Shown here piece by piece: positions 9,123-19,070 of a stretch of 64,000 nt of DNA. How positions within the stretch are numbered: the first letter of the stretch is position 1; the number at the start of each line of letters is the position of its first letter. Source of the DNA: Ogataea parapolymorpha DL-1. Its lineage: Eukaryota; Ascomycota; Pichiomycetes; Pichiales; Pichiaceae. A program made the position numbers and the translations under genes. Location of the stretch: positions 62,001 to 126,000 of the forward strand of contig NC_027863.1 of assembly GCF_000187245.1 (NCBI RefSeq), read 5' to 3'. The notes beneath the pieces are model-generated. The model was not told the DNA's origin and did no database searches. It worked only from the letters and a program-made list of their open reading frames with translations.

Positions 9123-11213
9123 ATGTCGCTTCGCATCCTGTCGTACAACCGCATGGTGGATATGGAAACCTCTCCAACAAGATCGCGACCCTACGGGCCA
9201 CTTGAGCTTATTGACTGGGACAGAGAGTACGCACAGCTGGCCGAGTCACGCAAACACGAGGCCCCACAGACTACCTTTCTCCGCCAGCTCATCCATTCCA
9301 ACCTGCACTGGATTCTCCTCATATCCTCGTCTGTGGCCATCGCATTGCTCACAATCGGCATTGACTACATATCCATGTACTTGCACGGTTTGAAAGCGGG
9401 CGTCTGCAAGAAAAATGTGCTGATTCCCGCATACGAATGCGACGACCTGGCCGATTGGTCGACGTATTTTCTCTTTTTCACCAAAAGCACCGTTTTGCGC
9501 CGCACAAACGACTTCATCGTGTACATCATGATTGTGCTCATTTTAGCACTCTTTGGTGCTCTCCTGGCATCAAAGCATAACTACATTGCCCACGGAGGCA
9601 TTCCGGAAATAAAGTCGATTCTTTCCGGTACCAACATCCCAGACTTTCTGAATATCAACATGATCATGTCCAAGGTCGCGAGCCTTGTGCTTGTGGTCTC
9701 CAGCGGCCTTTTTCTCGGTATTGATGGCCCTCTTGTGCACATTTCCATGGGGGTGATGCAATTTTTCATCAACCTGCTCCCGCTCACTCAAAACGAGGCG
9801 GTGAAACGAGAGTACCTCTCGTCGGCAGTCGCCATTGGAATTGGTCTCGCATTCAATGCGCCAATTGGCGGCGTGCTGTTTGGTCTCGAGCAGATCCACT
9901 CCGCATTCCCCATCGATAAACTCATGTGGAACGCATTTATCTGTTCCACAGTCGGCGTTACCGTACTCCAGAAATTACACCCCTTCATGGAAATGGATAT
10001 CGACGAAATGTTCACAGTGTCGCTGAAAAATAACTGGCTCAGCTACGAAACGCTCCCGTACATGTTTTTGGGACTCCTTTGCGGTGTGCTCGGCATTTTC
10101 TTCTGCAAGCTGAATATTTATTTTGCAACCTTCAGACAGCAGAGACTCGACAACGATAAATTAAAAATTGTTGAGGTCGTTTCCATTGCACTAGCAGGCG
10201 CGATAGTAGGCCATCTATCCAATTACTCGATGTTCTCGCTTCCAAAAATGCTTCAGCAGCTGTTCAACAGCTGCACGCGCGACTCGGACGCCCTGCTATG
10301 CTCCAAAGACTCTGGCTTTCCCTGGAAGCTTTTGGGGACCCTCGTTGCCGGTATTTTGCAGAGCTTTTTCTTCAGCGCATACAGCTATGGCTGTAACGTT
10401 CCCGGTGGACTGTTGCTGCCGTCGCTAGTGATCGGCGGCTCCGTGGGACGTTTGGTTGGTGTCTTGCTCGAGGTTGTCCAGAACCACCTGATTACGTCAG
10501 CGCTACATCTGCAGTGTCTCAACGAAAAGAAGTGCATTTCTGTGGCCTCGTATGCTGTTGTTGGAGCCGGCTCGTTTGCTGCAGCCGTCTTTAAAATGAA
10601 CATCACCATGGTGGTCATTCTGTTTGAGCTCACTGGAGCTGTGACCTATATGATTCCCATCATGCTCGGTGTCTTCTGTGCGCGCTTTTTGAACGACATG
10701 ATTGTGGACCAGAGCATCTACGAGATGTGGCTTCGGATCTCCAACCTGCCGTATGTGGCGCCTAATATTGAGGACCGTCTTTCGAACCCTGAGTACGCGG
10801 TGAAAACCTGTGCGTCGGTGATGAGACCGACTGAGGACTTACATGTTTTTGAGGACGGCACACTGACCCTCGCAGATATCGAGAAAGCACCGGAAATGAA
10901 AGGATATCCGGTAGTGCGCGATGGTGAACTCTATGGCTACGTTACAAACTATAGTCTACGGAAAGAGTTGACATATTTGAAAGAACAGGGAGTGGTCTCT
11001 TTCGACACCGTGGTTACGTTTGCGCAGACGCAGCCTGGATACCACACTCTAGAGCATCTTGTGACAAAATTGAACCTGCTACAGGTGGTAAATGGCGACA
11101 CGAAGCTGCTGACGGCGTGCCAAATTATGGACCAGCTCATTCTTGGCTGCGTTTTCGTGTGCTACCCCGGAAGCTATAAATTGCAGGGAATTATTTTTAG
11201 AGAGATGGTTTAA
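9123..11213 (+). CDS. CLC-family chloride channel/transporter with altered gating and proton residues
   Basis: 696 aa with the CLC core: GGIPEIK (about residues 157-163, normally GSGIPE), GIDGPLVH (199-206, normally GKEGPxVH), NAPIGGVLFGLE (245-256), VPGGLLLPSL..GG..GR (about 422-440) and the pore tyrosine region SIYEMW. Two weak C-terminal CBS-like segments follow. Family members (yeast Gef1, animal ClC-3 to -7) move chloride across Golgi/endosome/vacuole membranes. Unusually, the gating glutamate is Asp201 and the proton-glutamate position is Gln257, so 2Cl-/H+ exchange may be lost or changed. The start could instead be Met11 or Met14. A tandem gene starts 22 bp downstream. It may be GEF1 or a second paralogue, so no symbol is given. 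Confidence 0.88.
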   Translation: MSLRILSYNRMVDMETSPTRSRPYGPLELIDWDREYAQLAESRKHEAPQTTFLRQLIHSNLHWILLISSSVAIALLTIGIDYISMYLHGLKAGVCKKNVLIPAYECDDLADWSTYFLFFTKSTVLRRTNDFIVYIMIVLILALFGALLASKHNYIAHGGIPEIKSILSGTNIPDFLNINMIMSKVASLVLVVSSGLFLGIDGPLVHISMGVMQFFINLLPLTQNEAVKREYLSSAVAIGIGLAFNAPIGGVLFGLEQIHSAFPIDKLMWNAFICSTVGVTVLQKLHPFMEMDIDEMFTVSLKNNWLSYETLPYMFLGLLCGVLGIFFCKLNIYFATFRQQRLDNDKLKIVEVVSIALAGAIVGHLSNYSMFSLPKMLQQLFNSCTRDSDALLCSKDSGFPWKLLGTLVAGILQSFFFSAYSYGCNVPGGLLLPSLVIGGSVGRLVGVLLEVVQNHLITSALHLQCLNEKKCISVASYAVVGAGSFAAAVFKMNITMVVILFELTGAVTYMIPIMLGVFCARFLNDMIVDQSIYEMWLRISNLPYVAPNIEDRLSNPEYAVKTCASVMRPTEDLHVFEDGTLTLADIEKAPEMKGYPVVRDGELYGYVTNYSLRKELTYLKEQGVVSFDTVVTFAQTQPGYHTLEHLVTKLNLLQVVNGDTKLLTACQIMDQLILGCVFVCYPGSYKLQGIIFREMV

Positions 11214-11230
11214 AAAATAAATTTAATAAC

Positions 11231-11239
11231 ATGATATGA
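11231..11239 (+). promoter_or_regulatory. Minimal overlapping uORF (ATG-ATA-TGA) at the next gene's start
   Basis: The sequence ATGATATGA holds a two-codon reading frame whose TGA stop (11237-11239) overlaps the ATG (11236-11238) used as the start of the following gene. If the transcript begins upstream, this would act as a start-stop element requiring reinitiation or leaky scanning. If translation instead starts at Met29 (11320) it is just part of the leader. Confidence 0.35.
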
Positions 11240-13515
11240 GGGCAATCAATTTGAGTCTGGCTGTTGCTGGACCCTATAAAGAGACCGAAAAACGCAACGT
11301 TGAGGTGGATACTGTTACAATGCCGGAAATTGGCGTGTGGCATGGACACCCCAAGCCGCTAGGGCGAACCTCTGTTTTTGCGGACGGGGACTGGATATAC
11401 TCCTACAAAGAGCGCCTTGTAGGGGCAATTGACATGAAAACCGAGATTTCACAGCTGAGCACGCACAATGGCTATATCTATGTGCTTTGCGGAGCAAAAG
11501 TGGTGGTTTTTTCCCAGAACACCCTAGAGCTTGTTGCTGAAGCTATATTGGAATACGTGGGAGACCGGTTTTGGCTCCTTGACATTGATCAGAGCGTTGT
11601 TATGGTCGTTCAAAGTCGCTCAATAATAACTGTTGTCACCCACTGGAACACCCTGACTACTAGCTCGCCGTTATATCTTCCGTTTTGGGCCAAGGGCGCG
11701 GTGCTACTGAGCAGGTTCTATGTCTATGTTGTTGGACCCTCAGGCCAATACGAGGTTTTCCGATACAACGTCCAGACGAGAGCTTTGTTGGCAGCGGACC
11801 GCAAGATGCTGATTCGCATTGGAGTGTTTGGAGTGCAGAAGCACGGCCGCATTATCGATATCGCGTCCGCCGGCCCTGGAAAATGGGCCGTTCTCCAGGA
11901 AAAGGGGTGGGCGCTTTACGAAGTCCGCAACGCGCAGCTCTTTGAGGTCGCATCGTCCTCCTTAACGGTTCTTGGTGAACGATTGGCCGCTGTAGATGCT
12001 GAGGGCGGTTTTGTCATCCATCTGCAGAATGGAGAATCAATGGTGGTAAATGGTGAAAACCATCAATTGCAGACTATGACCAAACCCGAGAAGATGGCAA
12101 ATCCAACTCTCTCTGCGGTGGAGAATATTGACAGTTATGTCTTGGAGAGCCGAGACGACTACATTGCTTTTCGGTCCGCCTACACCACCTTTTATCATTG
12201 CTCGCTACCTCTTGCCAACTTTCCGGTAGAGGTTTTTTTCTGTCTCTCTGTGGACGCAGACCGTCTGGCAGAGCTTTTTCTCTCGTATGCGGTGGAGAAC
12301 TACAGCTTTGCACTGCTAAGTCGACTGTGTCTTTACTGTGTGTCTGGCAACAGAATAGCGTTCTCTCTGCTGGACCAATTGCTTGCCGGAGTTGGCCGGT
12401 TCAATGATGAGCTGGTCAGCACCTGGAGACATTATCTTGACGAGACATATTTTCCTTCCTCTGAGAACTACTCTGTCTACGCCGTGCTCGTCCTTGGTCT
12501 TCTCTTCTGCCACGCCGAGATTGATCTGGGATCGGAGTTTGGCCCTAAATTAGACAAGTATGCGTCTTGCACTTCTACAGAGACCTCTATGTCGATGTTG
12601 GTCGAGAAAATGGGCTTGCGTTTGAAAAATCTCGTCAACATTCCCGCTCTTTTCTACCATCTCATACAGCATAATCATCTAGATGCAGTCGACGCGTTTG
12701 TCACGCTAGACGAACAGTTTGCCGTGCTTAATTTGGCGAGTCTTATGACTGCATCCATTCCGCCACTCACATATATCAATCAGCTACTGGTGAACACCCC
12801 TCTCTCGCCAACGAATTTATTTATTTTGGTCAGCTCCGTCCTCCTCAACTTGCCATGTCCAGGGAGCTCTCCCACCGTTAATCTGCTCACAACCAATTTC
12901 CACGAATCCTTGGGATCTTACTACGAAGGCCTCGGGGAAAAATCGCCCGATGAGCTCGCCGAATCTCAATGCAAGATCTCGGTCATGCTGGATGACTCCG
13001 TGCTGCAGCTGGGTTACTGTGGCGTGCTGATGGCTAGGGGAACAAAAGAATGGGAACTTTTGCCTTTGAAGGCGCCAGAGCTACCAAAGGACCCGCAGTT
13101 AGCGGTTCAACTGGGTTGGTCCGAGAAGTACGTCAAGCCCAAGTTTTCGCTTGATGGCTCGAAGCTCGCGTGTTTCGACTTCAACAGCTACACGATCCGC
13201 ATTTGGGAGTTGTCTACGCGGTGTCCTGATGCTTTAGACACAAGAGTGGTGCGAACCGACTTTGCGTTGAAAGTGCCCAACTTTTACGTGCTCCTGCTGC
13301 AAAGACTGGGGCTGTCAGTGCCGATGGATTTGCTTGGGTTGCAAAACACCTCTGTGTGCGTTTCGACAGAGTGTATAAATCTTCACGATTTACTCGCCAA
13401 CTACAGCGACGTGTTCAGTTTCAGCCGCTCAGAGCTGGATTTCGACTGGGTTCTGGGCGACCGCATAGCTCTCAAGCTGCGCAGCAGAATTATTTTTGTG
13501 TATAATCTGGGGTAA
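11236..13515 (+). CDS. Unidentified 759-aa protein, probable beta-rich N-terminus and helical middle
   Basis: I do not recognise this protein. The first ~330 residues alternate short hydrophobic strands with Gly/Asp turns, consistent with a divergent beta-propeller. Residues ~340-580 look helical (solenoid-like). The last ~130 residues contain a WD-repeat-like strand pair (FSLDGSKLACFDFNSYTIRIWE). Such propeller-solenoid layouts occur in nucleoporins, vesicle-coat and E3-ligase scaffold proteins; none can be chosen from sequence reading alone. It begins 22 bp after the CLC gene stop, so its promoter must lie inside that gene's 3' end or the two share a transcript. Met29 at 11320 is an alternative start. 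Confidence 0.75.
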   Translation: MRAINLSLAVAGPYKETEKRNVEVDTVTMPEIGVWHGHPKPLGRTSVFADGDWIYSYKERLVGAIDMKTEISQLSTHNGYIYVLCGAKVVVFSQNTLELVAEAILEYVGDRFWLLDIDQSVVMVVQSRSIITVVTHWNTLTTSSPLYLPFWAKGAVLLSRFYVYVVGPSGQYEVFRYNVQTRALLAADRKMLIRIGVFGVQKHGRIIDIASAGPGKWAVLQEKGWALYEVRNAQLFEVASSSLTVLGERLAAVDAEGGFVIHLQNGESMVVNGENHQLQTMTKPEKMANPTLSAVENIDSYVLESRDDYIAFRSAYTTFYHCSLPLANFPVEVFFCLSVDADRLAELFLSYAVENYSFALLSRLCLYCVSGNRIAFSLLDQLLAGVGRFNDELVSTWRHYLDETYFPSSENYSVYAVLVLGLLFCHAEIDLGSEFGPKLDKYASCTSTETSMSMLVEKMGLRLKNLVNIPALFYHLIQHNHLDAVDAFVTLDEQFAVLNLASLMTASIPPLTYINQLLVNTPLSPTNLFILVSSVLLNLPCPGSSPTVNLLTTNFHESLGSYYEGLGEKSPDELAESQCKISVMLDDSVLQLGYCGVLMARGTKEWELLPLKAPELPKDPQLAVQLGWSEKYVKPKFSLDGSKLACFDFNSYTIRIWELSTRCPDALDTRVVRTDFALKVPNFYVLLLQRLGLSVPMDLLGLQNTSVCVSTECINLHDLLANYSDVFSFSRSELDFDWVLGDRIALKLRSRIIFVYNLG

Positions 13516-13587
13516 ATTCGCGGTGGAACGACCCATCCGGACAATTAATTTATTTATACCGCAGCGATTAAATAAAGCAGCAACATT

Positions 13588-16500
13588 ATGACCCGGATAG
13601 TTCTTTTGCGAATTAATGACACGGGTGAGCCGGTGTTTGAGAATAGCCGTGGAGTGTTGACGTTTCCTACTTGTTCCAAAGAGGAAAGTCCTCTCTTCAC
13701 TCTGAGGTTCTACATCGTTGCAGGTTCCCAAATCACAAACAAGGGCACCATCTGGACAGATGTTCCCAAAGTTGAAAGCGACCCCTACAGAAGAGACAGG
13801 TACAATAAGCACCCAATTGCGTCCAGTCTGTTTCAGGACATCACCGTTGACGTGCCGATCTATCGCCCGGGTTCCTACTGCTACTATATAGGATACCATA
13901 CTCTAAAGGAGGGCGATGAGGAGGAGTTTGTGACGACGCGCAAATTTTACTTTGTTGTGCCGCCTTCGCTCTTTGTCCAGGGACAGTATTTGCCCCTCAA
14001 TGCCATTAGCATGCAATCCGTGGTTTCCAAATGGATGGGTGCAAACCATCTGGACTGGGATCCTGTGTTTGCCGAGATTTCTCGCAAGGGATACAACATG
14101 ATCCACTTCACGCCGCTTCAAACCCGTGGCGAGTCAAATTCGCCGTACTCCATCTACGACCAGCTAGAATTTGACCGCACGGCATTTGCGAACGGCAAAA
14201 CCGACGTGAAGAATATGGTTTCCCGGCTCGAAAAGGAACACGGCATTCTGTCGATGACAGATGTCGTCTTCAATCACACAGCCAACAACAGCACCTGGAT
14301 TAGGGAAAATCCAGACGTTGGATACAACCAGGAAACCGCTCCACACTTGATTCCTGCCATTGAATTGGATAGGTTGCTTCTGGAGTTCAGCAAAATGATG
14401 GAACGTCATGGGTACCCCACCAATATCCGGAACATCGAGGATTTGCTCAAGGTTATGGACGGAATAAAGATCCACGTCTTAGGCGAGCTCAAACTATGGG
14501 AATTCTACGTGGTAGACGTTTCTGAGCACCTCCTCGAGTTGGAGTCGCAATGGGATGTTTCTGCCGGAAGCTGCTCTTTTGACATTTCCAAAGATGCCAG
14601 TCTTCCCGACCTGGCTCGTTTTGTTGCCTCAAAAGCTTGTGTCAAACCTTTTGGCCTAGGTCCTAGATTCGGCAACCGCCTCGATATACAAAAGTTTGCT
14701 TCCGTTTTGCATTATCTTTACGGAGATCTATCATATCCTGAGGTAAAAGGATATGCCAAAAAGATCCTTGATGAGATTAACCTTCCTTTGTACAAGCAAT
14801 ATGATGAAGACAATGGCGAAATACTGGAACAGCTATACAACAGAATCAAGTACATGCGCCTTGAAGATCACGGCCCGAAGCTTGGAGAAGTTACGGACGA
14901 AAACCCATTGACAGAGCCTTACTTTACAAGATTCACCGATTCCAGTGGAAAAGAATGGAGTCTAGCCAATAACGGATGGATTTGGGGTGGTAACCCGCTT
15001 GTGGACTTTGCCTCGAACGAGTCTAAATGCTATCTGCGTCGAGAGGTTATTGTTTGGGGTGACTGTGTGAAGCTGAGGTACGGAAGCAGGCCTGAAGAGT
15101 CGCCTGCTCTTTGGTCCAGAATGATTGAGTACTCCAGACTGTCTGCCTCTCTTTTCCATGGATTTAGAATGGATAACTGTCATTCCACTCCGCTTCATGT
15201 TGCAGAAGCTCTGCTAGATGCCGCTCGTGAGGTGAATCCGAACCTATATGTGGTGGCAGAACTGTTCACAGGAAATGAGGAGCTGGACATTATTTTTGTT
15301 GAGCGTCTTGGTATCTCGTCTTTGATTCGAGAGGCAATGCAGGCATACTCGGTTGGAGAGCTTTCGCGGCTTGTCCATCGGCATGGAGGTCCTCCAATTG
15401 GCTCATTCAAGTGGCTCCCATTGGACGAGCTGGCTTACCCAGTGCATAAAGAGGATTATGACACTAGACTGAGTGAGAGTTTTGCGAGAAAGAGTGAGAT
15501 TCCGATCCCTGAATCTGTTGTATCGAATGCTCCTCACGCCTTGTTCATGGATTGCACTCATGATAATGAGACGCCAAACGAAAAACGTACAGTTGAAGAT
15601 ACGCTTCCAAACGCTGCCCTGGTCTCTTTTTGCTCCTGCGCTGTGGGGACAACCTTTGGCTATGATGAATGTTATCCAAAGTTGCTAGATGTTGTCAAAG
15701 AAGACAAACTATATACATATGGGTCTGGAATCGGTGCTGTGAAGACGAAACTCAACAAGATCAGGTTGGAGCTTGCTAATCAAAGCGTTGAGGATTTGGA
15801 AAGCAACGAAATGCATGTGCACCACGAGGATCAGTTCATCACTGTTCACAGAACAAACGCAAAAACTGGCAAAGGCTACTTCTTGATTGCTAGAACCAAA
15901 TTTTACCAAGATAGCGATCAGTCGCTAGCACCTATCGTCCTTAGTGGAACAAAAGTCGAGCATCTGTTTGCATACACTTTGGTCCGTACTGGCGAAGATC
16001 CAGTTTATAAAGAAGGCTACATGAAGTCTGTTCCTGTTAGGCTTCAAGAGATAGGCCCTATAGAAGTGGAGACGCGAGGCCAGGATAGCCTTATCAAATT
16101 ACCATCAAATTTCCCGCAAGGGTCTATCGCAGTGTTGAGTACAACTATACCTGGTTGCGATTATCAACTGGATCGGTTTGTCCGGTCTGGTGCTCTAGAA
16201 GCCGCTAAAAACCTGACGCTGTTGGATATCAACGCCATCTTGTATCGCTGCGAATCCGAAGAACGTGATGCCAGTGCTGGAAGAGAAGGTAATTATGATG
16301 TTCCTGGATATGGTCATCTTGTTTATGCTGGAATCCAGGGCTGGATATCAGTCTTGAAACATGTCATACGAAACAATGATCTGGCTCATCCTTTGGCAGA
16401 CCATCTTCGGTCTGGTACCTGGGCATTGGATTACATTCCTTCTCGACTGACCAAGTATGAGAGTTACGGACCAGCGGTTTCAGAATTCAAGGTCTGGCTT

Positions 16501-18126
16501 GAGTCACGTCTGTATGCCGTTAAGAAAGTGCCATACTTTCTTGTCCCTCGTTATTTTGCCTTGGTGGTTGGCATTGCCTACGAAGCACTGAGGTTCCAAG
16601 CGTTGAAGCTGATGACTCCGAGAATCCAAAGAAGCACTCGGTTTGTTCAGAGTTTGGCCATGGTTTCTGTTCAAATGCTTGCATATATGCGGAGTGCCTC
16701 CATTCACCCCCATTCAATTATTCCGTCTATGGCTGCTGGGCTCCCACATTTCAGTTACGACTACATGAGATGCTGGGGTAGAGATATTTTTATTGCTCTG
16801 CGCGGATTGCTGATCGTTACAGGCCGGTTCGAAGAGGCCAAAGACCATATTCTGTGTTTTGCAAAGACACTCAAACACGGACTGATACCAAACCTTCTTG
16901 GTTCGGGTAAAGAGCCACGGTACAATGCGCGGGATGCGGCATGGTGGTTTTTGGAATCGATTCAGAACTATATCAAATGGGCTCCAAACGGAGCTGATAT
17001 CCTGGATTGTAAAGTGAAAAGACGGTTCCCCTTGGACGATACATATATTCCTGTTGATGACCCATTGGCCTTTAGTTATGAAAGCACAATCAGAGAAATA
17101 ATATATGAGATATTCAGTCGCCATGCACGCGGAATCAAGTTTAGAGAGGCCAATGCTGGCCCTCAGATAGACTCACAAATGAAGGATGAAGGTTTCAATG
17201 TTGAAATCCATGTTGACTGGGAAACCGGTTTGATCCACGGAGGCAATCAGTTCAACTGTGGTACGTGGATGGATAAAATGGGTGAGAGTAGTCTTGCAGG
17301 CAACAAAGGGTATCCCGGAACTCCTCGAGATGGCGCTGCTGTGGAGATTAATGCGTTGCTGAAGAGTGCACTGCGTTTTGCCATTGAGTTACAAAAGAAG
17401 GGTTTATTCGACTACAAAGAACTGAAAACCCAAACAGGAGACACGGTTACTTTTGAGCACTGGAATCAGCTGCTGCAAGACAATTTTGAGAGATGTTACT
17501 TCATCCCCGAGGATCCTGCTGAGGATAGCAAGTTTGTGATCAACCCCGACATTGTTAACCGGCGTGGAATCTATAAAGACCTTTTCAGATCTGGAAAAGA
17601 ATACGAGGACTACCAGCTGCGTGGCAACTTCCCTATTGCCATTGCTGTTGCGCCAGAGTTATTCACTCCTTCGCGTGCCTTGAAAGCTATCCAAATGGCC
17701 GATCGTATTTTGAGAGGACCTATTGGATTGGCAACCTTGGATCCAAGCGACTACAACTACCGGCCGTACTATCTGAACAGCGTGGACTCCATGGACTTTG
17801 CAACCGCCAAAGGACGTAACTACCACCAGGGTCCTGAGTGGTGCTGGATTCTGGGATATTTCATGCGTGCTTTCCGGCATGTCCACCTTTCTGAGCATCC
17901 AGCCTGCTCTGAAAACGGCAGTTCTACTCATTACATGCACCAGTTGATATCCAAGAGACTTTCTGGCCACAAAAAATGGATCGACGACAGTGTCTGGGCA
18001 GGACTGACCGAGTTGACACAGAAAAACGGAGATTTCTGTGCCGATTCGAGCCCCACTCAGGCATGGAGTGCTTCCTGTCTACTGGATCTATACTTTGATG
18101 GCTGGGAAGAAGAAAATGTTAGATAA
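13588..18126 (+). CDS. GDB1: Glycogen debranching enzyme (4-alpha-glucanotransferase / amylo-1,6-glucosidase)
   Basis: 1512 aa, matching the ~1540-aa bifunctional fungal and animal enzymes. The N-terminal GH13-type half transfers maltotriosyl units; its catalytic segments are FRMDNCHSTP (nucleophile Asp) and VVAELFTGNEELD (acid/base Glu), with MDCTHDNETP supplying the third carboxylate. The C-terminal GH133-type half hydrolyses the remaining alpha-1,6 branch glucose and shows WGRDIFIALRG and the NCGTWMDKMG...GTPRDGAA segment. Together they complete glycogen breakdown with phosphorylase in the cytosol. The stop codon lies 23 bp from the converging aldo-keto reductase gene. Confidence 0.98.
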   Translation: MTRIVLLRINDTGEPVFENSRGVLTFPTCSKEESPLFTLRFYIVAGSQITNKGTIWTDVPKVESDPYRRDRYNKHPIASSLFQDITVDVPIYRPGSYCYYIGYHTLKEGDEEEFVTTRKFYFVVPPSLFVQGQYLPLNAISMQSVVSKWMGANHLDWDPVFAEISRKGYNMIHFTPLQTRGESNSPYSIYDQLEFDRTAFANGKTDVKNMVSRLEKEHGILSMTDVVFNHTANNSTWIRENPDVGYNQETAPHLIPAIELDRLLLEFSKMMERHGYPTNIRNIEDLLKVMDGIKIHVLGELKLWEFYVVDVSEHLLELESQWDVSAGSCSFDISKDASLPDLARFVASKACVKPFGLGPRFGNRLDIQKFASVLHYLYGDLSYPEVKGYAKKILDEINLPLYKQYDEDNGEILEQLYNRIKYMRLEDHGPKLGEVTDENPLTEPYFTRFTDSSGKEWSLANNGWIWGGNPLVDFASNESKCYLRREVIVWGDCVKLRYGSRPEESPALWSRMIEYSRLSASLFHGFRMDNCHSTPLHVAEALLDAAREVNPNLYVVAELFTGNEELDIIFVERLGISSLIREAMQAYSVGELSRLVHRHGGPPIGSFKWLPLDELAYPVHKEDYDTRLSESFARKSEIPIPESVVSNAPHALFMDCTHDNETPNEKRTVEDTLPNAALVSFCSCAVGTTFGYDECYPKLLDVVKEDKLYTYGSGIGAVKTKLNKIRLELANQSVEDLESNEMHVHHEDQFITVHRTNAKTGKGYFLIARTKFYQDSDQSLAPIVLSGTKVEHLFAYTLVRTGEDPVYKEGYMKSVPVRLQEIGPIEVETRGQDSLIKLPSNFPQGSIAVLSTTIPGCDYQLDRFVRSGALEAAKNLTLLDINAILYRCESEERDASAGREGNYDVPGYGHLVYAGIQGWISVLKHVIRNNDLAHPLADHLRSGTWALDYIPSRLTKYESYGPAVSEFKVWLESRLYAVKKVPYFLVPRYFALVVGIAYEALRFQALKLMTPRIQRSTRFVQSLAMVSVQMLAYMRSASIHPHSIIPSMAAGLPHFSYDYMRCWGRDIFIALRGLLIVTGRFEEAKDHILCFAKTLKHGLIPNLLGSGKEPRYNARDAAWWFLESIQNYIKWAPNGADILDCKVKRRFPLDDTYIPVDDPLAFSYESTIREIIYEIFSRHARGIKFREANAGPQIDSQMKDEGFNVEIHVDWETGLIHGGNQFNCGTWMDKMGESSLAGNKGYPGTPRDGAAVEINALLKSALRFAIELQKKGLFDYKELKTQTGDTVTFEHWNQLLQDNFERCYFIPEDPAEDSKFVINPDIVNRRGIYKDLFRSGKEYEDYQLRGNFPIAIAVAPELFTPSRALKAIQMADRILRGPIGLATLDPSDYNYRPYYLNSVDSMDFATAKGRNYHQGPEWCWILGYFMRAFRHVHLSEHPACSENGSSTHYMHQLISKRLSGHKKWIDDSVWAGLTELTQKNGDFCADSSPTQAWSASCLLDLYFDGWEEENVR

Positions 18127-18149
18127 AAGTACGTATGTTTATGTCGCAG

Positions 18150-19013
18150 CTATTTCTCGTTGTCTAGCGGATACACCGTAGGATCCCAGCCTGTATTGAA
18201 GTGCTCGCCAGGTTTTTCGAGCTGTTTAAGGTCGTCCGTAGATAGTTTGATGTCGAAGACATCAAGATTGGGCTTCAGTCTAGAAATCTTTGCTGTCTTT
18301 GGCAAAACGACATAACCTTTTTGCAGGGACCACGCAATTAAAATCTGGGTCGGAGTTTTCTTGTGTCTCCGAGCAACGGCCAGCAGGTCGGGGTCGTCAA
18401 ATTTGTATCCCCTGGCCAAAGGAGAGTAAGCCTCGACAACAATATTGTTCTTCTTGCAGAAATTGACCAGTCGCGGGCGTAGAAGCCAAGGATGGAGCTC
18501 AATTTGGTTGACAGCGGGCTTGATCTTGAGGTCTGGGTAGGCCAGAAGCTCTCTGAGGTGCTTAATGCCGTAATTGGAAACACCAATATTCTTGACTTTT
18601 CCGCTGGCCGCAAACTCCTGAAGCGCATTCCAGGTGCCGTGGCGCATGTTGTAGTCCGATCTTGGCGAGTGGACGAGAACGAGGTCAATGTAGCCGATCC
18701 TGGCGGCCTTTGCCAGCGATTCCTCGACACTTTGCCTGGTCAGCTGGTAGCCGTGGTGGTCGTCAAAAACCTTGGTGGTGTAGAAGATCTCGCTTCTTTT
18801 ATGGGTTGGATTTTCGGCCAGCCACCTGGCAATTCCATTCGCAGCCTGTTCCTCGTTATCATAGGTAGCCGCAGAGTCAACATGGCGGTATCCTGCCTTG
18901 AGGGCTTCGTAAACAACATCTTCAGTAGCTTCAATAGGAATGTCATAGACCCCGAGGCCGACTTTGGGGATGGTGACGCCGGAATTGAGAGTGTAGGAGC
19001 TGGTTCCAGACAT
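18150..19013 (-). CDS. Aldo-keto reductase (AKR superfamily)
   Basis: 287 aa from the ATG at 19011-19013; the 17-codon upstream extension has no AKR character. The catalytic tetrad is intact: Asp46, Tyr51 (in DSAATY), Lys81 (TTKVF) and His115 (LVHSP). Later motifs include the (G)VSNYG segment and the NQIELHPW strand, then the PKTAKISRLKPN NADPH-clamping region. It resembles fungal AKR3-type enzymes (Saccharomyces YDL124W, YJR096W) that reduce alpha-keto amides, aldehydes or xylose-like sugars with NADPH; the substrate cannot be told. TEC1 ends 57 bp upstream of this start, so the promoter is very short or embedded in TEC1's 3' end. Confidence 0.9.
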   Translation of the reverse strand: MSGTSSYTLNSGVTIPKVGLGVYDIPIEATEDVVYEALKAGYRHVDSAATYDNEEQAANGIARWLAENPTHKRSEIFYTTKVFDDHHGYQLTRQSVEESLAKAARIGYIDLVLVHSPRSDYNMRHGTWNALQEFAASGKVKNIGVSNYGIKHLRELLAYPDLKIKPAVNQIELHPWLLRPRLVNFCKKNNIVVEAYSPLARGYKFDDPDLLAVARRHKKTPTQILIAWSLQKGYVVLPKTAKISRLKPNLDVFDIKLSTDDLKQLEKPGEHFNTGWDPTVYPLDNEK

Positions 19014-19070
19014 TAATTGAGTAAATATTTTGGTAACTCTAAAAATAGGAATTATTTTGAGCACTTATGG

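Noticed and set aside
16815..16835. GGTTCGA-like B-box strings as possible tRNA genes (also near 2413 and 39812)
   Set aside because: Each lies within a well-supported coding region (GDB1, NUP170, UBA4) and no A-box or cloverleaf could be drawn.
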